DNA from: DASQVO01 sp035640715
Lineage (GTDB): Bacteria; Actinomycetota; Actinomycetes; Streptosporangiales; Streptosporangiaceae
Direction of reading: 5' to 3'
Length of the DNA: 27,929 nt
Assembly (NCBI GenBank): GCA_035640715.1
Contig: DASQVO010000077.1
Location: forward strand, 1 to 27,929
This document shows positions 6,915 to 13,568 of the stretch, one piece after another. The notes beneath the pieces are model-generated. The model saw only the letters and a program-made list of their open reading frames with translations, had not been told where the DNA came from and ran no database searches. The stretch's first letter is position 1, and every line of letters starts with the position of its first letter. A program made the position numbers and the translations under genes.

Positions 6915-8642
6915 TCAGGACACGGGCGGCCGGGTCCGCAGCCATGCGCTGGTGTCCGGTGGCAGCACGCCGCCGGTCACCTCTTCGCTGGCGGCCAGGA
7001 TGCTCTCGCAGGGCGGCAGCTCAACGGGACGGGCAGATACATTGATCACCACCACGACGTCGGCTCCGCGCCGGTAGCAAAGGACGTTCTCGGGCGCGGG
7101 CAGCCAGGCGAAGTCGTCACCGGCGAACGCAGGCTCACTGCGGCGCAGCCGCAACGCGTGCCGGTAGAGGGACAGCATGGAGCCGGGGTCGCGGAGCTCC
7201 GCCTCGACCGTCAGGTCCTTCCAGCCGGCCGGCTGTGGTAGCCAGGTGCTCCCGGCACCGTCGGGGCTGGCCGTGAAGCCGAACGGGGGCCGGTCGCCCG
7301 ACCAGGGCAGCGGTACCCGGCAGCCGTCCCGGCCGGTGATGGTGTGCCCCGAGCGCTGCCACATCGGATCCTGCCGCAGCTCATCGGGGATATCCTCGAC
7401 CTCCCACAAGCCGAGTTCCTCGCCCTGGTAGATGTAGGCCGCACCCGGAAGTGACAGCGACAGCAGCGCCGCGGCCCGGGCACGGCGGGTCCCCAGCTCA
7501 AGGTCGGTAGCCTCGCCGACGCGCCGGCCAGGCTGGCCGAACGACGTGTCGGCCCGGCCGTAGCGGGTGACGTTGCGCACCACGTCATGGTTGCTCAGCA
7601 CCCAGCTCGGGGCGGCACTGACGCGGGCGTGCGATTCGAGCGTCGCGTCGATCACCGAGCGCAGCACAGCACCGTCCCAGGGACAGCGCAGGAAGTCGAA
7701 ATTGAACACCGAATGCAGCTCGCCCGGGCGCAGGTACCGGGTCATCCGCTCCACGTCGGGCAGCCACACCTCGCCGATCAGAACGCGGTCGCCTGGATAC
7801 TGCTCGGCGATCCGGCGCCAGGCGCGGTAGATGTCGTGTACCCCGTCGCGGTCGACGAAGGGATGATCGCCACCCTCGGCCGAGCCCGGCCGGTCGTCGG
7901 CCAGGGCCGGGTCCTTGACCAGCAGGGCGGCGGAGTCGATGCGGAACCCGTCTACGCCGCGGTCGAACCAGAACCGCAGGACGTCCTCGAACTCGGCCCG
8001 CACCTCGGGATTGTCCCAGTTGAAGTCCGGTTGTTCCGGGGCGAATATGTGCAGGTACCAATCGCCCGGCTGGCCGTCCGGCCCGGTCGTGCGCGACCAG
8101 GCCGGGCCGCCGAACTCCGAGGTCCAGTTGTTCGGCGGCAGTTCCCCGCTGGCCCCCCGGCCCGGGCGGAAGATGTAGCGGCTGCGCTCCGGCGATCCCG
8201 GCGGCGACGCCAGCGCGTCGATGAACCACTGCTGCTGGTCCGAGCCGTGATTGGGCACAACGTCGAGGATGATGCGGATGCCCAGCTCGTGCGCTTCCGC
8301 GATGAGCTTTTCCGCCTCTTCCAGCGTTCCGAAGAGCGGGTCGATCCCCCGGTAGTCCGCCACGTCATATCCCGCGTCAGCCATCGGCGACGGATACCAC
8401 GGGTTGAACCAGACCGCGTCGATGCCGAGGTCGGCGAGGTAAGGCAGCCGCGCCCGGACCCCGGCCAGGTTCCCCACTCTCCCGTCGGCCGCTTCGCGGC
8501 CGGGCTGCGGCCCGGCCGCGAAGCTGCGTGTGTAGACCTGATAGATGACAGCGCTACGCCACCATGGCTTGCTGCGCGGCGGTGCCGCGGCGTCCGCCGG
8601 GGCGGGCGCCGTTGAGGTCGAAGCCAGGGTGTGGTCGCTCAC
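6915..8642 (-). CDS. Alpha-glucosidase, glycoside hydrolase family 13
   Basis: This 575-residue cytoplasmic enzyme hydrolyses alpha-glucosides brought in by the transporter encoded just upstream. All GH13 regions are visible: region I DVVPNH (127-132), region II DGFRIDSA with nucleophile Asp236, region III IGEVW with acid/base Glu291, and region IV LSNHD with Asp353. The N terminus is an Ala/Pro-rich stretch before PWWRSAVIYQVYTRSF, and GAAYIYQGEELGL is typical of the oligo-1,6-glucosidase/AglA branch. The start is GTG 8642, preceded by AGGAGGAG ten bases upstream. It is the last gene of the sugar operon, 111 bases after the second permease. Exact linkage specificity (maltose, sucrose, isomaltose, trehalose-like sugars) cannot be settled by reading. 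Confidence 0.9.
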   Translation of the reverse strand: MSDHTLASTSTAPAPADAAAPPRSKPWWRSAVIYQVYTRSFAAGPQPGREAADGRVGNLAGVRARLPYLADLGIDAVWFNPWYPSPMADAGYDVADYRGIDPLFGTLEEAEKLIAEAHELGIRIILDVVPNHGSDQQQWFIDALASPPGSPERSRYIFRPGRGASGELPPNNWTSEFGGPAWSRTTGPDGQPGDWYLHIFAPEQPDFNWDNPEVRAEFEDVLRFWFDRGVDGFRIDSAALLVKDPALADDRPGSAEGGDHPFVDRDGVHDIYRAWRRIAEQYPGDRVLIGEVWLPDVERMTRYLRPGELHSVFNFDFLRCPWDGAVLRSVIDATLESHARVSAAPSWVLSNHDVVRNVTRYGRADTSFGQPGRRVGEATDLELGTRRARAAALLSLSLPGAAYIYQGEELGLWEVEDIPDELRQDPMWQRSGHTITGRDGCRVPLPWSGDRPPFGFTASPDGAGSTWLPQPAGWKDLTVEAELRDPGSMLSLYRHALRLRRSEPAFAGDDFAWLPAPENVLCYRRGADVVVVINVSARPVELPPCESILAASEEVTGGVLPPDTSAWLRTRPPVS

Positions 8643-8694
8643 GGTGATCTTGCTCCTCCTGCTGCGCTATTGCTGCCGGATATGGCACGCCGGG

Positions 8695-8717
8695 GCCGCA
8701 TCGCGGTGAAATGCGGC
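8695..8717 (-). other. Small intercistronic hairpin before the alpha-glucosidase gene
   Basis: GCCGCAT (8695-8701) and ATGCGGC (8711-8717) form a 7-bp stem with a 9-base loop between the second permease and the alpha-glucosidase gene. It may tune relative expression or mRNA stability within the operon. The stem is short. Confidence 0.35.
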
Positions 8718-8753
8718 TTCCTGGGCCCGGTGAAGTCAGGTGACTCGGCTACA

Positions 8754-9644
8754 TCAGCCCTTGACGCCCCCCGCGGTCAGGCCGGACATGATGTTCCGCT
8801 GGAAGAAGAGGAAGAAGATGATGGTGGGGACGGACGCGATGGCCAGGGCCGCGATGAGCACGTCCTCCGGGCTCCCATTGCTGAGGTGATAGAGCCCGAC
8901 GTTGATCGAATAGGACGACGGGTCGTTCAGCACGAGCAGCGGCCAGAGGAAGTCTTTCCAGACGTTCACCCCTGCGAAGATCGAGACGACGCCGATGATC
9001 GGGCGCGAGATCGGCAGGACCACCCGCCAGAGGGTCCGGAATGGACCGGCGCCGTCCAGGGCCGCCGCCGCGAGCAGGTCGGCGGGAATGGAGTCGAAGA
9101 ACCGTTTGAGGATGAAGATGTTGAACCCATTGGCGACCGAGGGCAGCCAGATCGCCCAGGGAGAGGCGAGCAGGCTGGTGTGGATGAACGGCAGGCTGTT
9201 GGCGGTCAGGTACTGCGGGAGAACGAGCACGGCCGGCGGGATCATCATCGCGGCGAGCATCATGAAGAGGATCACGTTGCCGAGCACGGGCCGCAGCTTG
9301 GACAGCGCGTAGGCGGCCGCCACGTCGAAGACCACCTGGAAAATGAGTGCGCCGCCGGCGTAGACGACCGTATTCAGAAGAAGCCGGCCCAGCCCGAGAT
9401 CGTTCCATGCGGTGATGTAGTTGTGGAATTGGGGACTATTGGGCAGCAGGCTCGGAGGGGTCTGAATGACCTCGGACGGGGACTTCAGCCCGCCGGTGAC
9501 CATCCAGTACAGGGGGAAAAGGAAGGCCAGCGCGAAGAGCGGTATCAGGATTCCGATCACCGCCCAGTAGACGATCTTCGCGTGCCCGCGGCTTCGCTGA
9601 GCAGGTGAGATCAGCGTGCGCGGCCCGGATTCGGCGACAGCCAT
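8754..9644 (-). CDS. Sugar ABC transporter permease (MalG-like, CUT1 family)
   Basis: This is an inner-membrane subunit of an alpha-glucoside importer. The 296 residues hold about six hydrophobic segments, beginning with IVYWAVIGILIPLFALAF. The cytoplasmic EAA loop that docks the ATPase is AALDGAGPFRTLWRVVLPIS. The end, FFLFFQRNIMSGLTAGGVKG, is typical of MalG-like proteins. The ATG at 9644 lies nine bases after GGAAGAGGG. An upstream ATG (9653) overlaps the previous stop as ATGA but sits directly on the ribosome site, so 9644 is preferred. It is the third gene of the operon. Confidence 0.9.
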   Translation of the reverse strand: MAVAESGPRTLISPAQRSRGHAKIVYWAVIGILIPLFALAFLFPLYWMVTGGLKSPSEVIQTPPSLLPNSPQFHNYITAWNDLGLGRLLLNTVVYAGGALIFQVVFDVAAAYALSKLRPVLGNVILFMMLAAMMIPPAVLVLPQYLTANSLPFIHTSLLASPWAIWLPSVANGFNIFILKRFFDSIPADLLAAAALDGAGPFRTLWRVVLPISRPIIGVVSIFAGVNVWKDFLWPLLVLNDPSSYSINVGLYHLSNGSPEDVLIAALAIASVPTIIFFLFFQRNIMSGLTAGGVKG

Positions 9645-9649
9645 GGTCC

Positions 9650-10600
9650 TCATCCCTCTTCCACGCGCCGGGACAGCCACAGGTACGCCCCCGCGAATCC
9701 CATGAGGACGACCAGCAGCATGATGCCGAGCGCCGCGCCGCTTCCGTAGTTGTTGAAGGAGAACGCGTACTGATAGATCAGGTACACCACGGTGGTCGTG
9801 CCGGACTGGCCGCCGGTGAGGATGTACGGCTCGAGGAACACCTGCATGGTGGCCACGATCTGCAGCATCAGCATGAGCGACAGGATGAGCCGGGTCTGCG
9901 GGACCGTGACGTGCCAGATCCGCCGGAAGATGCCCGCGCCGTCTATCTCGGCCGCGTCATAGAGTTCACCCGGTATCCCCTGCAGCGACGCCAGGTAGAC
10001 CAGCACGGCCGCGCCCATGTTGCTCCAGGTGGAGAACAGGACGAGGCAGAGCATGGCGACGTGCGGCGACTGCAGCCACTGCGATGTGGGCAGATGCAGA
10101 GCGTGCAGGACGGCGTTGAACAGCCCGCTGTTGTCCGGCGTGTAGAACCATTTCCACAGGAATGCGGCCGCGGCGGGCGGGATCATCACCGGAAGGTAGA
10201 CGAGCAGCCGGAAATACCCCCGGAAATGGCGCAGCTCGTTCAGCACGATCGCCGTGGCGAACGGCACGATGTAGCCGAAGACCAGCGCCAGCAGGGCGAA
10301 GAGCCCGGTGGCCCGCCACGCGGCCCAGAAGCTCGGGTCGGCGATGATGTGCCGGTAGTTCTCCAGGCCGATCCAGGTGGTCTCGCCCGCGAAGTTGGTC
10401 CGCTGGAAACTCATGATCACTTCGCGGACCATCGGGTACCAGGAGAACAGCGCGAAACACACGATGGCGCCGATCATGAAAAGGTAACCGGTCGCGCTGC
10501 GCTGGGCCTTCATCGCGAGCCGGTTGCGGCGCTGCGGGCGCCCGGCCACCGCCCGGCCGGCCCGGCCGCCGGACACGCCGATCGTTTTGATCGCCGCCAT
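9650..10600 (-). CDS. Sugar ABC transporter permease (MalF-like, CUT1 family)
   Basis: This is the partner permease of the alpha-glucoside importer, 316 residues. After a basic cytoplasmic head (RPQRRNRLAMKAQRS) come about six membrane segments, from GYLFMIGAIVCFALFSWYP to a final ALGIMLLVVLMGFAGAYLWL. The EAA loop reads AAEIDGAGIFRRIWHVTVPQ. ATG 10600 has GGAAGGTGAGG seven bases upstream; a GTG immediately before it is less likely. The gene follows the binding-protein gene after 85 bases that contain a very stable hairpin. Its stop is close to or overlaps the start of the second permease, as expected for coupled subunits. Confidence 0.9.
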   Translation of the reverse strand: MAAIKTIGVSGGRAGRAVAGRPQRRNRLAMKAQRSATGYLFMIGAIVCFALFSWYPMVREVIMSFQRTNFAGETTWIGLENYRHIIADPSFWAAWRATGLFALLALVFGYIVPFATAIVLNELRHFRGYFRLLVYLPVMIPPAAAAFLWKWFYTPDNSGLFNAVLHALHLPTSQWLQSPHVAMLCLVLFSTWSNMGAAVLVYLASLQGIPGELYDAAEIDGAGIFRRIWHVTVPQTRLILSLMLMLQIVATMQVFLEPYILTGGQSGTTTVVYLIYQYAFSFNNYGSGAALGIMLLVVLMGFAGAYLWLSRRVEEG

Positions 10601-10635
10601 CACTCAACCTCACCTTCCACGCGACGGCTATGTGG

Positions 10636-10672
10636 CCGGTGTCCTCCCGCCCGCGGGGCGGGAGGACACCGG
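10636..10672 (-). terminator. Strong intercistronic hairpin between binding-protein and permease genes
   Basis: A perfect 17-bp inverted repeat (10636-10652 and 10656-10672) with a 3-base loop lies 13 bases after the binding-protein stop and 35 bases before the first permease start. In sugar operons such hairpins act as partial terminators or protect the upstream mRNA 3' end, so the binding protein is made in excess over the membrane subunits. Confidence 0.75.
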
Positions 10673-10685
10673 AAACCCGTCACTG

Positions 10686-12062
10686 CTAGCCGTTGGCGAG
10701 GATGGTGTTCGTCTGTGAGGCGAAGGTGCTGAGCAGCTGCTGAAGGTTCGGATTGCGCTGCGTGAGCACCGCCGCCATCACCCTGTCGCCCTGGGCGTAG
10801 ATAGCCTGCGCCTGCGGCGGCTCGATCTTGGCCGTCATATTGGGCGCGGCCTGGAGATAGGGCTGGAAGTTCGCGACCGGGATCGTCGCGTTCTTTTCCT
10901 TGTCGGAGGTGGTGGACTGGGCGACTGACGAGCCAGCGGTCCAGATGTTCGGCTGAGGCAAGCCGACCGGCTGGCCCGCGGCCTTGGCGCGGGCGAAGTT
11001 GAACTGCCCGGCGCCCGGCGTAAGGAATTCGAAGTTGAGGAACTTGATGCCGGCCTGGATCTGTGCCGGTGTGTCGTTCTTGCTGAACATGTAACCGTCG
11101 CCGCCGAGCAGGGTGCCGCCAGTGCCGGGCATCGGGCCCTCGCCGAGGTTGGCGTAGGGGGCGCGGTACTGCTGGTGGATGAAGGTGACGTTGTCCGGTG
11201 CGCCAACGTACATGCCGAGCTTGCCCGAGCCCATCATCTGCGGCAGGTCGTTGTACTGGAGCAGTTGCTTGGACCCCATCGAGTTGTCGGTCCAGCGCAT
11301 CTGCTGCAGGTTCTGGAGCACCTGCATGCCGGTGGAGTTGTCGAAGGCGGCCTTCTTGCCGTCGCTGGTGACCATGGAGCCACCCAGCGAATACAGCTCG
11401 GCGGTGAAGTGCCAGCCGCCCGTGCCGACCGCGCTGTAATCGGCGTATCCGACGATCCCGCCGCCCAGCGCGCTGATCTTCTTGGCGTCGGCCCGGACCT
11501 CCGCCCAGGTGGTCGGCGGCTGGTCGGGGTTGAGCCCCGCGCGCTGGAACAGCGAGCGGTTGTACACCAGGCCCAGCGTGTAGTTCGACTTCGGTATGCC
11601 GTACAGGTCGCCGCCTGAGGTGCCGCCCTGGCGGTACAGGTTGACCAGGTCGGGCTGGAGGCTTCCGAGGTTCGCGATCTGGGACGCGTACTTCTGGATG
11701 TCGGCCGATTGCCCGGAGCTGATCACGTTGGTCGCGTCAGTGAAGTAGGTGTAGAAGACGTTGTCCATCTTGCCACTGGCAAGTTTCGCGTTGAAGGTGG
11801 TCGGGTCGTCACACGGGTTGGTGTCGTCGCTGACGATGGTGATGTTGGGGTTGGCCTTCTCGAACGCGGCCACGTCCTGAACCCAGAAGCTTCGCTGCGC
11901 GGCCTGTGTCTTCGGCGGCTCGCAGCCGACCTTGATGGTGACGTGCCCGCTGGGGCCCGTACCTGACCCTCCGTTGCCGCCCGAACCGCATGCCGCCAGC
12001 GAGACCGCTCCGGCGAGCGCGAAGGCGGCAACGGCAGCCGCCCGATTGCCGATTTTTTTCAT
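10686..12062 (-). CDS. Extracellular sugar-binding lipoprotein of ABC importer
   Basis: This is the substrate-binding subunit (CUT1/family 1 solute-binding protein) that captures the alpha-glucoside outside the cell and delivers it to the two permeases. The N terminus MKKIGNRAAAVAAF is a short basic/hydrophobic signal, and the lipobox LAAC puts the lipidated Cys at residue 25, followed by a flexible Gly/Ser linker (GSGGNGGSGTG). The mature part has the usual motifs, such as DVAAFEKANPNI, GIPKSNYTLGLVYNRSLFQ and FLNFEFLTPGAG. Length is 458 residues, normal for the family. ATG 12062 follows GAAGGTG; a GTG two codons earlier is possible. It is the first gene of the operon, with a leader of about 140 bases and an AT-rich promoter region upstream. 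Confidence 0.9.
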   Translation of the reverse strand: MKKIGNRAAAVAAFALAGAVSLAACGSGGNGGSGTGPSGHVTIKVGCEPPKTQAAQRSFWVQDVAAFEKANPNITIVSDDTNPCDDPTTFNAKLASGKMDNVFYTYFTDATNVISSGQSADIQKYASQIANLGSLQPDLVNLYRQGGTSGGDLYGIPKSNYTLGLVYNRSLFQRAGLNPDQPPTTWAEVRADAKKISALGGGIVGYADYSAVGTGGWHFTAELYSLGGSMVTSDGKKAAFDNSTGMQVLQNLQQMRWTDNSMGSKQLLQYNDLPQMMGSGKLGMYVGAPDNVTFIHQQYRAPYANLGEGPMPGTGGTLLGGDGYMFSKNDTPAQIQAGIKFLNFEFLTPGAGQFNFARAKAAGQPVGLPQPNIWTAGSSVAQSTTSDKEKNATIPVANFQPYLQAAPNMTAKIEPPQAQAIYAQGDRVMAAVLTQRNPNLQQLLSTFASQTNTILANG

Positions 12063-12185
12063 GGGCACCTTCTACGTTGATGGAGCCTGGCATCCGCCAC
12101 GGTGCGCTGGCACGCCGCACGAGCGGGACCCGCAGCCCGGTCGTGACCGCCCACAATGTGGTGACGCTGACGCTACATTGCCGGG

Positions 12186-12237
12186 CATATGAATGCAATA
12201 TGTGGACTATATTATGAAAAATAACGACTGAATAACG
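12186..12237 (-). promoter_or_regulatory. AT-rich promoter/operator region of the sugar operon
   Basis: This is an AT-rich island in GC-rich DNA. On the minus strand TATAGT (12211-12206) is a good -10 box. Two overlapping 5-7-5 inverted repeats occur at 12186-12202 (CATAT/ATATG) and 12197-12213 (AATAT/ATATT), the second covering the -10. A direct repeat AATAACG (12220-12226, 12231-12237) has an 11-base period. No clear TTGACA is seen. The repeats are candidate sites for the LacI regulator encoded next door, though they lack the CG-centred form typical of many LacI operators. Confidence 0.4.
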
Positions 12238-12293
12238 AAGCGCATGACGACTGGTCAGCCACGCTCAGGCGGGCAGGCCGGTGCGGTGGCAGG

Positions 12294-12470
12294 AGGCAAT
12301 CCCATTTGGGGGCTGCCTAGGGGAGACTGGGCCGCGGTTACCTATGGGACCAGGCACCGCGGGCGGGAACGGCCACAGGCAGGAACGGCCACGGACAGGA
12401 ACGCCGCAGGGCGCAGGCACCGCGGATAGGCGGCCACGGGCATGAGCACCGTGGGCGCTGGCCACGGGCA
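12294..12470. repeat. Hairpin and imperfect direct repeats between the sugar operon and lacI-type gene
   Basis: The 424 bases between the binding-protein start and the regulator stop hold no convincing gene. An AGGCA/TGCCT hairpin with an inner CCC/GGG pair lies at 12294-12318. Three 16- to 18-base units beginning GGAACG follow one another at 12366, 12382 and 12398, and the related string GGCCACGGGCA recurs at 12432 and 12460. CCGTGG/CCACGG (12449-12454, 12462-12467) could form a short hairpin about 20 bases after the regulator stop and act as its terminator. No function is known for the repeats. Confidence 0.45.
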
Positions 12471-12486
12471 GGCGGCAGTAGCTGCG

Positions 12487-13494
12487 TCAGTGCCCGGCGG
12501 CGGCCACGCGCGCCGTCGAGCCGCGCACGACAAGTTCCGGCTCGAACAGCAGCTCATCTGGCGGCACCGGGACGCCCTCGATCTGGTTGACGAGCATGGC
12601 GACCACCGCGCGTCCCATCGCCTCGATCGGCTGGCGGACCGTCGTCAGGGGCGGCGCCGTACACGTCATCAGCGCCGAATCGTCGAAGCCGACCACGGAC
12701 AGGTCCTCGGGCACCGCCAGGCCGGCCCTCCGGGCCGCCCGCACCGCGCCCAGCGCAAGCTGGTCGGATCCGCAGATGAGCCCGGTGACTCCCGCATCGA
12801 TGAGCCGGGCCGCCGCCGCGTGGCCGCCCTCGATGGAAAACAGTGCGTGCTCAACCCGGGCCTCGATCCCGGCCCGGTGCGCTTCGGTGGCCAGGGCGGC
12901 AAGCTTCCGCCGGCTCGGCATGTGGTCGGCGGGGCCCACGATCGCGCCGATCCGGGTATGGCCGAGCGACCACAGGTGGCCGAATGCCTGCTCGACCGCC
13001 ACCGCGTCATCTGTTGACACGCGCGGGAAGCCGAGCTGGTCGACGGCCGCGTTGACCAGCGTGACGGGAACGCCGCGCTCGTGCAGCAGCCGGTAATGGT
13101 CGTGCGGCGAGTCATCCTCGGCATAGTGGCCGCCCGCGAAGACCACGCCGGAAACCTGCTGCTGGATGAGCATGCTGACGTAGGCTGCCTCAGACAGTCC
13201 CCCGGCTGTCCTCGTGCACAGCACCGGGGTGAAGCCCTGCTGCGCCAGGCCGCCGCCCACCACCTCGGCGAGCGCGGGGAAGATGGGGTTCTCCAGCTCA
13301 GGCAGCACGAGCCCGACCAGCCGCGCTCGTTCGCCGCGCAGCTGGGTCGGGCGCTCGTAACCGAGCACGTCAAGCGCCGTCAGCACCGCTGCCCTGGTCG
13401 ACTCCGATACCCCGGACCGCCCGTTGAGCACGCGGGACACCGTGGCCTCGCTGACCCCGGCCTTACGTGCTACATCAGCCAACCGATGCGCCAT
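12487..13494 (-). CDS. LacI-family transcriptional regulator of the alpha-glucoside operon
   Basis: This 335-residue repressor-type protein starts with the LacI helix-turn-helix RLADVARKAGVSEATVSRVL (residues 4-23) and the hinge-helix region around TRAAVLTALDVLGYERP. A periplasmic-binding-protein-like effector domain follows, with VGLVLPELENPIFPALAEVV, LWSLGHTRIGAIVGP, GLICGSDQLALGAVRAA and LSVVGFDDSALM. The effector is probably an imported alpha-glucoside (inference from the neighbouring operon). It is transcribed in the same direction as the operon, with its own unit upstream. ATG 13494 lies six bases after TAAGCT (13506-13501), which would fit a leaderless mRNA, although no -35 box is evident. 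recN ends 74 bases upstream, so some read-through is possible. Confidence 0.88.
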   Translation of the reverse strand: MAHRLADVARKAGVSEATVSRVLNGRSGVSESTRAAVLTALDVLGYERPTQLRGERARLVGLVLPELENPIFPALAEVVGGGLAQQGFTPVLCTRTAGGLSEAAYVSMLIQQQVSGVVFAGGHYAEDDSPHDHYRLLHERGVPVTLVNAAVDQLGFPRVSTDDAVAVEQAFGHLWSLGHTRIGAIVGPADHMPSRRKLAALATEAHRAGIEARVEHALFSIEGGHAAAARLIDAGVTGLICGSDQLALGAVRAARRAGLAVPEDLSVVGFDDSALMTCTAPPLTTVRQPIEAMGRAVVAMLVNQIEGVPVPPDELLFEPELVVRGSTARVAAAGH

Positions 13495-13568
13495 GCTGCA
13501 AGCTTACGGCAGCGATCGTCGGTTTTTTGCGCGCCTTTCATTCCGCCGCGGCACTGACGGCCGGCCGT

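Noticed and set aside
8631..10732. Long plus-strand frames opposite the two permease genes
   Set aside because: His/Arg/Asp-rich, no membrane or domain pattern; antisense shadows.
12360..12475. CRISPR-like array in the repeat region
   Set aside because: Units are adjacent or irregularly spaced, imperfect and without unique spacers; no cas genes nearby.
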